Assembly (NCBI RefSeq): GCF_039536765.1
Contig: NZ_BAAAZF010000001.1
Location: 2,501,501 to 2,565,500, forward strand
Origin: Parerythrobacter jejuensis
GTDB taxonomy: Bacteria > Pseudomonadota > Alphaproteobacteria > Sphingomonadales > Sphingomonadaceae
Length of the DNA stretch: 64,000 bases
Direction of reading: 5' to 3'
Shown here one piece after another: positions 26,459-35,268 of this stretch. The stretch's first letter is position 1; each line of letters opens with the position of its first letter. The notes below the pieces were generated by a model. It saw only the letters and a program-made list of their open reading frames with translations, was not told the origin of the DNA and searched no databases. The position numbers and the translations under genes are program-made.

Positions 26459-26950
26459 ATGAAGGGCGACGCAAAAGTCATCGAATTTCTCAACAAGGCG
26501 CTTACCAACGAGCTAACCGCCATCAACCAGTATTGGCTGCATTATCGCGTGCTGGACGATTGGGGCCTCCACAAGCTGGCAGCCTATGAGCGCAAGGAAT
26601 CCATCGAAGAGATGGAACATGCCGACAAGCTGGCGGCGCGAGTGCTTTTCCTCAACGGTTTGCCCAATTTCCAGGCGGTCCATAAATTGCGTGTGGGCGA
26701 GACGGTCGAGGAAATCCTGAAAGCCGATATGGCGGTGGAAGAGGACGCGATTCCTCTGTTGCGGGACGCCATCGCATATTGCGAAAGCGTGCGCGACTAT
26801 GTCAGCCGCGATTTGTTCGCCCAGATCCTCGACAACGAGGAGGAGCATGTCGACTTCCTCGAGACCCAGTTCGACATGATCGAACGCATGGGACTGGAAA
26901 ACTACGTCCAGTTGCAGAGCGTCGCCGCAGGCGAAGGCGGCGAGGGCTAG
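26459..26950 (+). CDS. bfr: Bacterioferritin
   Basis: A 163-residue subunit of the 24-mer haem-containing iron store. Ferroxidase ligands are at the E. coli positions: Glu18, Glu51, His54, Glu94, Glu127 and His130; Met52, which ligates the haem between subunits, is kept (IEEMEHADKL). The ATG at 26459 has AAAGGAG seven bases upstream; the upstream in-frame extension is not supported. The bfd gene just before it codes for its electron donor. Confidence 0.97.
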   Translation: MKGDAKVIEFLNKALTNELTAINQYWLHYRVLDDWGLHKLAAYERKESIEEMEHADKLAARVLFLNGLPNFQAVHKLRVGETVEEILKADMAVEEDAIPLLRDAIAYCESVRDYVSRDLFAQILDNEEEHVDFLETQFDMIERMGLENYVQLQSVAAGEGGEG

Positions 26951-27447
26951 CTTCCTTCGTCGGGGCCGTGTTGGGTCGCCTTTTGGCCCTGGGCGGCGAT
27001 CACGGTCTCGGCCGCGAACAGCACTAGCCCGCTGATCAGGAATATCATGGCCGCGATCCATGCAAAGGCGACCATGCTACCGATCTGCGGCTCCACAAAC
27101 GCGCTGACGAACAGCAAGGCGATCACCACGCAAATGGTGAGCGCCGCGCCGGTGCTCAACATGATCGCACGTTGGGCATAGCGCCTGCGCCGGCGCAGGC
27201 GGGCAAGCTCGATCCGCTCCCTGGCAGTCTGCTCGTCTTCCATCCGGACCTCCAGCCGTTCGATCCGGTTGGCAATCCAGATCAGCCGCGCCATCATCAC
27301 ATTCATGACAGCCCCGATCCCTGCGAGCAGGAACGCCGGGGCGAGGCTGAGCCGGACGATTTCCTGGACCCGCGTCGTGCTCGACGTTTGCTCCAGCAGG
27401 TCTGCGGCAATGTTCCCACCGCCGACAGTGAGAAGGTCGAATAACAT
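26947..27447 (-). CDS. DUF2721 family membrane protein
   Basis: A 166-residue inner-membrane protein with three membrane segments (about 32-55, 100-123 and 128-150) and a basic, arginine-rich loop between the first two (LARLRRRRRYAQRA). The pattern of the first segment followed by R-L-x-W-x-x-R is typical of DUF2721, which has no assigned function. Its ATG at 27447 overlaps the last base of the der stop (TGATG), so it is probably translated with der. Its 3' end overlaps that of bfr by four bases on the opposite strand. Confidence 0.85.
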   Translation of the reverse strand: MLFDLLTVGGGNIAADLLEQTSSTTRVQEIVRLSLAPAFLLAGIGAVMNVMMARLIWIANRIERLEVRMEDEQTARERIELARLRRRRRYAQRAIMLSTGAALTICVVIALLFVSAFVEPQIGSMVAFAWIAAMIFLISGLVLFAAETVIAAQGQKATQHGPDEGS

Positions 27448-28907
27448 CACCCGCGCTCCGAGCCGCCGCTGTAATTGCCGCCGCCGCCTTTGTTGGCGTT
27501 GTAGGGGTTCTTCGGGCTTTTGAGCACCACGCGCACCGGCACTGCATCGAAACCCAGCTTGGCACGGATGCCATTGACCAGATAGCGCTCATAGCTTTTG
27601 GGAAGCGCATCGAGCCGCGTCCCGAACACCACGAAACGAGGCGGGCGGGTCCCGGCCTGTGTGATGTAGCGCAGCTTGATCCGGCGGCCACCCGGCGCTG
27701 GCGGCGGATTGGCCTCCATCGCATCATCAAACCAACGGTTGAGCGCGGCAGTCGGCACGCGTTTGGACCAGCTCTCGCGGATTTCGAAGGCCGCGTGCAG
27801 CATGGTATCGAGGCCCTTGCCGGTTTTGGCGCTGACAGCGAAGAGCGGCAGGCCGCGAACCTGCGCCAGCCCGTCATCCAATGCACCGCGAATGCCGTTG
27901 AACAGCGAGGATGCGTTTTCCGCGACGTCCCATTTGTTGATCGCGATCATTAGCGCGCGCCCTTCTTCGAGCACGTGACTGGCGATTTTCAGGTCCTGGT
28001 GCTCGAGACCCTGGGTCGCGTCGAGGAGCAGGACGACAACTTCGGCGAAATCGACCGCACGGCGGGCGTCGGCAACGCTGAGCTTCTCCAGCTTCTCGGT
28101 CACATTGCGCTTCTTGCGCATCCCGGCAGTGTCGACGAGATGGATGTCGCGTGGTTCGCCGGTTTGCGGATCGGTCCAGGTGTAATCGATTGCGATCGAA
28201 TCGCGGGTAATGCCGGCTTCCGGGCCCGTCAGCAGTCGATCCTCGCCCAACAGACGGTTGATCAAAGTCGACTTGCCAGCATTGGGACGCCCCACAATCG
28301 CCAACTTGAGCGGGCCGAGGGGAACATCTTCTTCGTCCTCTCCGTCATCGAGCCCCTGCTCCTTGGCAGCGGCTGCGGCGGCTTCGGCCTCTTTCTCGAA
28401 ATGGCCGATATGGGGCCACAGGCCCTCGAACAGATCGGCGACCCCTTCGCCATGTTCGGCTGACAGGGGTACCGGGTCACCCAGCCCCAGCGAGAAGGAT
28501 TCGTACAGGCCAGCATCGCCAGCTTTGCCCTCCGCCTTGTTCGCAACCAGCACGATCGGCACATCGACGGTACGCAGCCAGCGGCCGATCTCTTCGTCCA
28601 ACGGTGTAATGCCGGCGCGCGCATCGATCACGAACAGAACCGCATCTGCGCCTTCGAGGCTCACCTCGGTCTGCGCGCGCATCCGGCCCGGCAGGCTCTC
28701 GGCGTCCTCGTCTTCCCAGCCTGCGGTATCGACAATGTCGAATTTCAGCCCAGCCAATTCTGCATCACCGACACGGCGATCGCGCGTAACGCCGGGTTGG
28801 TCGTCGACCAGGGCAAGCTTCTTGCCCACCAGCCGGTTGAACAGCGTGGATTTACCGACATTGGGTCGACCGATGATGATCACGGTTGGTTTTGCTGGGG
28901 CAGACAT
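27447..28907 (-). CDS. der: Ribosome biogenesis GTPase Der (EngA)
   Basis: A double-GTPase protein needed for 50S subunit assembly. The 486 residues contain two G domains: the first with GRPNVGKST, DTAGW and ANKAEG (the usual NKxD is NKAE here), the second with GRPNAGKST, DTAGM and NKWD. A KH-like C-terminal domain (about 365-470) follows. An acidic linker separates the G domains. The ATG at 28907 (MSAPAKPTV) is preferred over an upstream start at 28946. A Gly-rich tail (KGGGGNYSGGSERG) ends the protein. Confidence 0.96.
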   Translation of the reverse strand: MSAPAKPTVIIIGRPNVGKSTLFNRLVGKKLALVDDQPGVTRDRRVGDAELAGLKFDIVDTAGWEDEDAESLPGRMRAQTEVSLEGADAVLFVIDARAGITPLDEEIGRWLRTVDVPIVLVANKAEGKAGDAGLYESFSLGLGDPVPLSAEHGEGVADLFEGLWPHIGHFEKEAEAAAAAAKEQGLDDGEDEEDVPLGPLKLAIVGRPNAGKSTLINRLLGEDRLLTGPEAGITRDSIAIDYTWTDPQTGEPRDIHLVDTAGMRKKRNVTEKLEKLSVADARRAVDFAEVVVLLLDATQGLEHQDLKIASHVLEEGRALMIAINKWDVAENASSLFNGIRGALDDGLAQVRGLPLFAVSAKTGKGLDTMLHAAFEIRESWSKRVPTAALNRWFDDAMEANPPPAPGGRRIKLRYITQAGTRPPRFVVFGTRLDALPKSYERYLVNGIRAKLGFDAVPVRVVLKSPKNPYNANKGGGGNYSGGSERG

Positions 28908-29027
28908 ATCGAGCGCGCAAGTGGGCCTTAACGGCGCGCTTGGCAAGGCGAAGCGGGTTTCATGGTAAATTCGTGTTTACCACAGGGTTGAGGGTCATCG
29001 TAAGGTTACCCGGCAAATAAGCGCGGC

Positions 29028-29798
29028 ATGATTTTGCCGCTCCCTCTACGCTCCATCATGGTTGCGTCTGTCGCTCTCGGCCTTGCCGCCGGGCAGCCTG
29101 CATCTGCTCGCAGCGGAGAGTTCTCCGCATCAAGTCGCAGTGAATTGCCTGCTTACCTGCAGTGCGTGCCCTATGCCCGCGAAGTTAGCGGCATTCGCAT
29201 TTTCGGTGATGCGCATACGTGGTGGGAGCAGGCTGCGAGCCGGTACCAGCGTGGCAACCAGCCCAAGGTTGGCGCCGTGATGGCGTTCAAGCCAAACGGC
29301 AAAATGCGCCTCGGTCATGTGGCTGCTGTCAGCCAAATCATCGATTCGCGCACTGTTCTGCTCGATCATGCCAACTGGTCGCCGATCAACGGCCGCCGTG
29401 GCCAGATCGAGCGTAATGTGCGGGCGATTGATGTTTCGCGAGCCAATGACTGGAGCCAGGTGCGCGTCTGGTATCATCCGCTGCAGGCTCTGGGTAAGAC
29501 CGCATGGCCGGTCCACGGCTTCATCTATGGCAAGGGCAAGGTCAATCGCGCGCCATTCCGGCAGGAAAGCCGCCCGGCGGCCCCCGTCCGTATCGCAGTC
29601 AGCAAGGATCCGTCCAAGGCGTTTCTCAGCGCATTCTCTGGTCTTGGGCCGGCGAAGGCTACACGTCCTGCACCAGCGCGCCAGAATGTGAGCCAGCGCA
29701 ATTCCTATCGCAAGGCACCACCTTTGCCGCCACGTGCCACTGCGACAGCATCGCGTGCACGCGATCCGTTTGCGGCCGTGCTGTCGAAATACGATTAA
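29028..29798 (+). CDS. Secreted CHAP domain hydrolase
   Basis: A 256-residue exported protein with an N-terminal signal (cleavage near ASA-RSG) and a CHAP domain (about 45-150) of the NlpC/P60 superfamily. The catalytic residues appear as Cys in LQCVPYAREVSG, His in RLGHVAAV and Asn in DHANW. Such enzymes cut peptidoglycan amide bonds. The remaining 100 residues are basic and Pro/Ala-rich and probably disordered or wall-binding. It is transcribed alone. Confidence 0.88.
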   Translation: MILPLPLRSIMVASVALGLAAGQPASARSGEFSASSRSELPAYLQCVPYAREVSGIRIFGDAHTWWEQAASRYQRGNQPKVGAVMAFKPNGKMRLGHVAAVSQIIDSRTVLLDHANWSPINGRRGQIERNVRAIDVSRANDWSQVRVWYHPLQALGKTAWPVHGFIYGKGKVNRAPFRQESRPAAPVRIAVSKDPSKAFLSAFSGLGPAKATRPAPARQNVSQRNSYRKAPPLPPRATATASRARDPFAAVLSKYD

Positions 29799-29828
29799 GC
29801 CTTAGCCCTGAGCAAGGCGTGAGGAACT

Positions 29829-30128
29829 TCAGGCTTTCGCGATGGGTGCGTCGTCGCCCAGATCTTCGAACCAGGCCTCGACCGGACCTTTGAGCTTGAG
29901 CGTCAGGGGTTGGCCCTTGCGGTCAACGGTCTTGCCCGCCTGCACGCGGACCCAGCCCTCGGAAATCGAATATTCCTCGATGTCCGTGCGTTGCTTGCCC
30001 TTGAACCGGATACCGACACCGCGCTGGAGCGCTTCGCCATCGAACGCGGCGTTGCGCGGATTGACCGACAGGTGATCGGGCGGGGTGTCTGCTGCAGTGG
30101 CAGCCTTGGGGGTGTCATTCTCGCTCAT
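29829..30128 (-). CDS. DUF3297 family protein
   Basis: A 99-residue cytosolic protein. The segment DHLSVNPRNAAFDGEALQRG, then GIRFKGKQRT, EEYSISEGWVRV and AGKTVDRKGQPLTLKLKG are the marks of DUF3297, common in alpha- and gammaproteobacteria without an assigned function. A disordered Thr/Ala/Pro-rich N-terminus precedes it. The ATG at 30128 is preferred (MSENDT); the 10 extra upstream codons look unrelated. Confidence 0.88.
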   Translation of the reverse strand: MSENDTPKAATAADTPPDHLSVNPRNAAFDGEALQRGVGIRFKGKQRTDIEEYSISEGWVRVQAGKTVDRKGQPLTLKLKGPVEAWFEDLGDDAPIAKA

Positions 30129-30199
30129 GGCGCTGGCCGATAAAGATGCCGGGCGCACCTGACAATATCATTTGATCGCGCAGCCAGCATTGACGGGGT

Positions 30200-30361
30200 T
30201 CAGGTCTCGTCCGGATGTTGCCCCGGATCGCCAATATCGGGGCTGGGCGGCTCGATCTCGTCGGGCCGCGGGTCGGGCTGAACCGGCGCCGGTGTAGTCG
30301 GTGTTTCAGGCGGTGCCGCGGGCTCGATCGTATCGGGACGCGGTTCGGGGGTAGTGGCCAT
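30200..30361 (-). CDS. Small proline-rich acidic protein
   Basis: A 53-residue protein made almost entirely of Pro, Glu, Asp, Thr and Ala, with the repeated unit R-P-D-[TE]-I-E-P. AAGGAG lies nine bases before the ATG at 30361, which supports translation. It has no signal peptide and should be disordered. Similar short Pro/Glu-rich proteins are known from other sphingomonads. The function is unknown. Confidence 0.6.
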   Translation of the reverse strand: MATTPEPRPDTIEPAAPPETPTTPAPVQPDPRPDEIEPPSPDIGDPGQHPDET

Positions 30362-30524
30362 GCGACTGCTCCTTGGGCAGGTCGCAACCATACCATTGTC
30401 AGCGAAGCGGGTCGAGCAGGCGCGATTGGCGCGCACTGATGCTTGCCCTTTGCCTCACATGGCATTAGAGGCGCGCGTTCAAACGCGGGCGGCTGCGGCT
30501 TCCCGCGCGACTTCGTTCGAGCTA

Positions 30525-30609
30525 GCGGGCGTGGCGGAATTGGTAGACGCGCTGGTTTTAGGTACCAGTATCGCAAGATGTGGGGGTTCGAGTCCCTTCG
30601 CCCGCACCA
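30525..30609 (+). tRNA. tRNA-Leu (UAG)
   Basis: A class II tRNA of 85 bases: acceptor arms GCGGGCG and CGCCCGC with encoded CCA, a D-arm with GGAATTGGTAGACGC, the anticodon stem-loop CTGGT-TTTAGGT-ACCAG with anticodon TAG, a variable arm, and the T-arm GGTTCGAGTCC. It decodes CUA and other CUN codons. It lies 58 bases upstream of tig. Confidence 0.96.
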
Positions 30610-30667
30610 AACCGTCGCGGTTGGCTCATCGCACAATGAATTTGTCAGAAAGCGCAAAGACTTACCC

Positions 30668-32266
30668 ATGCAGACCAAAGAGACCACCAACGAGGGCCTC
30701 AAGCGCGCCTATGAGTTGACGCTGACCGCCAAGGAAATCGATAACAAGATCGAATCCGAAGTGAAGAAGGTCGCGCCGCAGGTGCAAATGCCGGGCTTCC
30801 GTCCAGGCAAGGTTCCGGCCAATCTCGTGCGCAAGATGCATGGTGAGCAGCTTCACGCGCAGGTCCTCAACGATTCGATCCGCGAATCAGTGGATGAGCT
30901 GATGAAGGAAAAGGAACTGCGTCCAGCGATGCAGCCTGCCATCTCGCTCGATGAGAAATACGAGCAGGGCAAGGACGCGGTCGTTTCGGTCAGCCTTGAA
31001 ATCCTGCCCCAGGTCGAAGCACCTTCGACTGATGGTCTCAAGCTGGAACGCCTGACAGTTCCGGTGTCCGATGAGGCTGTGATGGAAGCGATTGAGAACA
31101 TCGCCTCGGGCAACAAGAGCTACAAGGACGCTGCGAAGTCGAAGAAGGCTGCCGATGGCGACCAGCTGATCATCGATTTCGTCGGCTCGATCGACGGTGT
31201 CGAATTCGAAGGCGGCAAGGCCGAAGATGCCCCGCTGGTGATTGGTTCGGGCACATTTATTCCAGGCTTCGAAGAACAGCTCCAGGGCGCCAAGACCGGT
31301 GACGAGAAAACCATCACGGTCACGTTCCCGGCCGAATACCAGGCCGAAAATCTGGCTGGCAAGGAAGCCCAGTTCGACGTCAAGGTGAAGCAGGTGAAGG
31401 TAGAGACCGACACCACGATCGACGACGAGTTCGCCACCAATCTCGGGCTGGAAAGCCTCGACAAATTGAAAGAACTGCTGCGCGGCCAGCTGGAGCAGGA
31501 AACCAACGGTCTGACCCGTACGCAAATGAAGCGTGCGCTGCTCGACCAGCTCGCTGCGGGCCACGACTTTGCCGTGCCGGAAGGCATGGTAGACGCCGAA
31601 TTCGAACAGATTTGGGCCCAACTCCAGCAGGAAGCCCAGAACGAGGCTGATCCTGCCAAGGCCTTGAAAGAGATCGAAGCCGAGAAGGACGATTACCGTT
31701 CTATCGCCGAACGCCGCGTGCGCCTCGGCCTGCTGCTGTCCGAAATCGGCCAGGCCAACAATGTCGAGATTTCCCAGCAGGAAATGAGCATGCTGATGGC
31801 CCAGGCCGCCCAGCAATATCGCGAAGAGGACCGCGAGCGTTTCATGCAGTTCATCCAGCAGGACCCGATGGCTGCCGCCCAGCTGCGTGCTCCGCTGTAT
31901 GAAGACAAGGTTGTCGACTTCCTGTTCGACAAGGCCGAGGTAACGGATCGTGAAGTGACGCGTGAAGAGCTCGAAGCTGCGATCGAAGCTGACGCCGAGG
32001 AAGAGAAGAAGCCGGCCAAGAAGAAGGCTGCCGCCAAAAAAGCACCTGCCAAGAAGGCCCCGGCCAAAAAGGCACCTGCGAAGAAACCTGCCGCCAAGGA
32101 AGACGCCAAACCGGCGGCCAAGAAAGCTCCGGCCAAGAAGCCTGCCGCGAAGAAAGCGCCAGCCAAGAAAGCCGCAGCCGACAAGAAGCCCGCAGCGAAG
32201 AAGGCACCTGCCAAGAAGCCTGCTGCAAAGAAGGCCCCGGCGAAGAAACCGGCAGCAAAAAAGTAA
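30668..32266 (+). CDS. tig: Trigger factor with a lysine-rich C-terminal tail
   Basis: A ribosome-bound chaperone with peptidyl-prolyl isomerase activity. The N-terminal domain has the ribosome-docking loop GFRPGKVP, the FKBP-type domain lies at about 160-245 ([20 protein letters not shown]), and the helical chaperone domain follows to about residue 445. It is then extended by 86 residues (32006-32263) made of [10 protein letters not shown] units, with 35 Lys and only three acidic residues, resembling histone H1 tails. At 532 residues it is about 100 longer than E. coli Tig. The ATG at 30668 is used; the frame is open through the tRNA upstream. clpP and clpX lie downstream beyond three other genes. 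Confidence 0.96.
   Translation: MQTKETTNEGLKRAYELTLTAKEIDNKIESEVKKVAPQVQMPGFRPGKVPANLVRKMHGEQLHAQVLNDSIRESVDELMKEKELRPAMQPAISLDEKYEQGKDAVVSVSLEILPQVEAPSTDGLKLERLTVPVSDEAVMEAIENIASGNKSYKDAAKSKKAADGDQLIIDFVGSIDGVEFEGGKAEDAPLVIGSGTFIPGFEEQLQGAKTGDEKTITVTFPAEYQAENLAGKEAQFDVKVKQVKVETDTTIDDEFATNLGLESLDKLKELLRGQLEQETNGLTRTQMKRALLDQLAAGHDFAVPEGMVDAEFEQIWAQLQQEAQNEADPAKALKEIEAEKDDYRSIAERRVRLGLLLSEIGQANNVEISQQEMSMLMAQAAQQYREEDRERFMQFIQQDPMAAAQLRAPLYEDKVVDFLFDKAEVTDREVTREELEAAIEADAEEEKKPAKKKAAAKKAPAKKAPAKKAPAKKPAAKEDAKPAAKKAPAKKPAAKKAPAKKAAADKKPAAKKAPAKKPAAKKAPAKKPAAKK
32006..32263 (+). repeat. [10 protein letters not shown] repeat tract in tig
   Basis: 258 bases encoding short near-repeats of AAGAAGGCNCC-type and AAGAARCCNGC-type units. 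The third codon positions vary, so the protein repeat is kept more strictly than the DNA repeat, which argues for selection on the basic tail. Confidence 0.8.
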
Positions 32267-32288
32267 CCCGGGCTCGCATCACCTGCTA

Positions 32289-32326
32289 GAAAAGGCCGCT
32301 CCTGCTTTTGCAAGGGCGGCCTTTTT
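32289..32326 (+). terminator. Rho-independent terminator after tig
   Basis: AAAAGGCCGC (32290-32299) pairs with GCGGCCTTTT (about 32316-32325), with a 13-base loop that can pair further, and is followed by a T-run. Confidence 0.85.
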
Positions 32327-32345
32327 CATGGATGGCAGGAGGTCG

Positions 32346-33701
32346 TCAGCCTTTTCGCTCGACTTCCAGTTTTTCCCGCTCCTTACGGGGAGCCAACGAC
32401 GCCATCGCGCTGTCCTGGCCACGGTGGATATGGGCGCCTTCGCGTTCTACAAGCTGCATCAGCCACGCGCTGGAAATTCCGTGGATTATGATCGAAGCGA
32501 GGATCGCAAAGCTGACGGTGGCCCATAACACGTCGAGTTCCCCGAATTGTGCGTTGTTCTGGCCATAGGCCAGATAATAAATCGACCCCATTCCTCGAAT
32601 GCCCAAGAACGCGACAGTAAGCTTGCCGAAGAAGGGCAGGTCACACTGGGATTCGGCGATCAGGCCGGCCATGGGCCGGATCACCAGGATCAGCGCAAAA
32701 GCAGTGGCGGCCATGGGCCAGGTCAGCGCATCGAGAACCCCGCTTGCGAGCATGCCGCCGAAAGCAAACAAGACAGCCACCAGGACGATCTTTTCGATCT
32801 GGTCGATGAAGTGGTGGCTGATCCGGTGATAGCGGCTGGCGTTCTCGCGCTGCCGCGCTGTCACTGCACCGACAAACACGGCCAGAAATCCGTATCCGTG
32901 AACAAGTTCAGCTGCGCCATAAGCAGTGAGCAACGTGCCCAAGACGATAAGCCCTTCCGAAGTAGAGTATTTTTGCGGTCCGTCGCCGTCCTCGCCGGTT
33001 TCATCCATTTGACGCTCGAAGACATACCAAGCGCCGGCGCGGCCGATCAACCAGCCCACCAATACCCCGGCCACCGTGCGCCAGATTACATCGATCGCGA
33101 ACCACTCCACCGTCCAAGTGCCAAGCGCAGTCATCCCGACAGCTGCGATGGCCAGATAGGTGAAAGGGAATGCGAGCCCATCGTTAAGTCCGGCCTCTAC
33201 TGTCAGGCTGAAGCGGACATCGTGGCGTTCCTCATTTCCCGGCGGTCCGACTTGAACGCTGCGCGCCAAGACCGGGTCGGTCGGAGCAAGCGCTGCGCCG
33301 AGAAGAATGGCGCTCGCCGGGGCAAGTCCCAGACCCCACCAACCAAGCAACGCGACTGCAATAATGGTGAGCGGCATTGCGATGACCAAGAGCGGCCAGA
33401 TCTGGCGCCAATTGGCCCAGCTGACCGGCCGATCAATGGCAATGCCTGCGCCTGCGAGTGAAGCGATGACGATGAATTCCGTGACATATTCCAGTGTTAC
33501 GCCATCGAGCATGTCACCGGCCGGATTGATCGATGGCAGCCCGAGCGGGAGCGAAAAGGCTGCATAACCGAGCGCAACGTAGAGAATGGGGAGCGAAAGG
33601 TATTTACCGGCAAGCCACCGTTCGAGGCCGACCGAAAGAACCAGGCCGAGCCCGAAGAGCAAAAGTGCGATCAGGCGAGGATCGGAATCGAGCACCGTCA
33701 T
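32346..33701 (-). CDS. Cation:proton antiporter (CPA1/NhaP type)
   Basis: A 451-residue inner-membrane protein with about twelve membrane segments. LAPTDPVLARSVQVGPP and the following EAGLNDGLAFPF are the signatures of CPA1 exchangers, with the Asn-Asp pair expected to bind the ion. The likely role is Na+ or K+ efflux in exchange for H+ and pH control. The C-terminal about 40 residues are charged and cytosolic. A second antiporter, nhaA, lies near 60 kb, which would suit a marine organism. Confidence 0.9.
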   Translation of the reverse strand: MTVLDSDPRLIALLLFGLGLVLSVGLERWLAGKYLSLPILYVALGYAAFSLPLGLPSINPAGDMLDGVTLEYVTEFIVIASLAGAGIAIDRPVSWANWRQIWPLLVIAMPLTIIAVALLGWWGLGLAPASAILLGAALAPTDPVLARSVQVGPPGNEERHDVRFSLTVEAGLNDGLAFPFTYLAIAAVGMTALGTWTVEWFAIDVIWRTVAGVLVGWLIGRAGAWYVFERQMDETGEDGDGPQKYSTSEGLIVLGTLLTAYGAAELVHGYGFLAVFVGAVTARQRENASRYHRISHHFIDQIEKIVLVAVLFAFGGMLASGVLDALTWPMAATAFALILVIRPMAGLIAESQCDLPFFGKLTVAFLGIRGMGSIYYLAYGQNNAQFGELDVLWATVSFAILASIIIHGISSAWLMQLVEREGAHIHRGQDSAMASLAPRKEREKLEVERKG

Positions 33702-33714
33702 CCCTCAACCCCAC

Positions 33715-35226
33715 TTAGCGCGCGGGCTGCCAGCGGGTGAATGTGGGCACGGGTAGCTGTGCCGTCCGTGCCTTTTCATAGGCGCGGCCAGCTTTCAGAA
33801 CGGCGTGATCCTGCCATTTGGCCCCGATGATCGAGAGGCCAACCGGTAGCCCTTCGATATGGCCCATCGGGACGGTCAGGTGCGGATATCCGGCCACGGC
33901 GGGCGGCGTGCCGAAGCCGATACTGCCGTTGAAATTGTCCCCTACTACCAGATCGCTGACCCAGGCCGGCCCCCGGGTTGGCGCAACCAGGAACTGGACA
34001 TTGTACTGTGCCAGAAGGGCGTCGATTGTTTCCTTGCCCGCGATCCTGATCGCCTTGGAACGGGCAGTCTCATAGGCTTCACGATCTGTCGTCCGCTCGG
34101 CAGTCTGGAAGATGCCCTGGCCAAACCAACGCATTTCCGCATCAGCGTTGGCCTCGTTAAAGGCAATCAGGTCGGCGAGCGAGCGGGGCAAGCCATCGCC
34201 CGGCAGGCTCCTCAGGTATTTGCCCATTTCTTCACGCAGTTCGAACAGGAGGACGGTGAAGCTGGCACCGTAGACTTCGGAATCGATATCGAATGCAATG
34301 TCGACCAGTTCTGCGCCGGCGGTTTCCATATCGGTCAGCGCCTGGTTGAATACAGCTTCGACATCATCACGATTGCCAACCTGGTTTCGCATCACTCCGA
34401 TCCGAACCCCCGCAAGCGAGGCGTTCTCCAGACCGGCGGTGAAATCGACTTTGCGCGCGTCTGCTTCTGTGGTGGCATCATCGGCCGGATCGCTGCCGGA
34501 GATCGCATTCATCAGCATGGCCGCGCTGGCCACGTCACGGGTCATCGGGCCGGCGGTGTCCTGTGTGCTGGAAATCGGCACCACATGGGTGCGGCTGACG
34601 AATCCCACCGTCGGCTTGAACCCGACAACACCATTGATGCTGGCCGGGCAGGTTATCGACCCGTTGGTTTCGGTACCAATCGCGGCCCAGGCAAATCCGG
34701 CCGCAACCGCTGCGCCGCTGCCAGAGGAAGAGCCGCAGGAATTGCGATCGATCGCATGGGGATTGCGGGTCAGCCCGCCTACCGCGCTCCAGCCGCTGGT
34801 GGAGGCATTGTCGCGGATATTGGCCCATTCGGAGAGGTTGGCCTTGCCCAGGATTACCCCGCCTGATGCACGAATGCCCGCAACGAGCGGTGCATCACGA
34901 CCGGTACGGTTCGCCGCCAGGGCAAGACTGCCTGCGGTCGTCGGCAGCTCGCGCGTTTCAATGTTGTCCTTGATCAACACAGTTCGGCCACCCAGCGGCA
35001 GGCCAGCGCTTTCGGCGGCGCGCGCTTCGTCGGGCGCATCGGGATTGACGGCAATCACCGCATTGAGCTGGGGCCCGCCATCGTCGAAGATTCTGATACG
35101 CGACAATTGCTCCAGCGCGCGCGTCTCTGCCGCGCTGGCCGGGCCGGGGCTGATGGCAACGGTCTCTTGAGCCATCGCAGGGGCGGCAGCAAAGGTGAGG
35201 GCGACAAGCGAAGTGAGCGTTTTCAT
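33715..35226 (-). CDS. Exported amidase (amidase signature family)
   Basis: A 503-residue protein with a Sec signal peptide (cleavage near AMA-QET, residue 19), so a periplasmic enzyme. The Ser-cisSer-Lys triad of the family is visible: Lys86 in LIKDNIE, the Gly/Ser-rich segment NSCGSSSGSGAAVAAG with the cis-Ser, and nucleophile Ser190 in TNGSITCPAS. It hydrolyses an amide bond, but the substrate is unknown; periplasmic members may act on peptides or amide metabolites. The ATG at 35226 starts the signal peptide; a GTG nine bases upstream is possible. It is followed within 14 bases by the antiporter gene. Confidence 0.9.
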   Translation of the reverse strand: MKTLTSLVALTFAAAPAMAQETVAISPGPASAAETRALEQLSRIRIFDDGGPQLNAVIAVNPDAPDEARAAESAGLPLGGRTVLIKDNIETRELPTTAGSLALAANRTGRDAPLVAGIRASGGVILGKANLSEWANIRDNASTSGWSAVGGLTRNPHAIDRNSCGSSSGSGAAVAAGFAWAAIGTETNGSITCPASINGVVGFKPTVGFVSRTHVVPISSTQDTAGPMTRDVASAAMLMNAISGSDPADDATTEADARKVDFTAGLENASLAGVRIGVMRNQVGNRDDVEAVFNQALTDMETAGAELVDIAFDIDSEVYGASFTVLLFELREEMGKYLRSLPGDGLPRSLADLIAFNEANADAEMRWFGQGIFQTAERTTDREAYETARSKAIRIAGKETIDALLAQYNVQFLVAPTRGPAWVSDLVVGDNFNGSIGFGTPPAVAGYPHLTVPMGHIEGLPVGLSIIGAKWQDHAVLKAGRAYEKARTAQLPVPTFTRWQPAR

Positions 35227-35268
35227 GCCCGGCACACTGCCAGCCTGTTGCGCGGATGCAAGCGCGGG

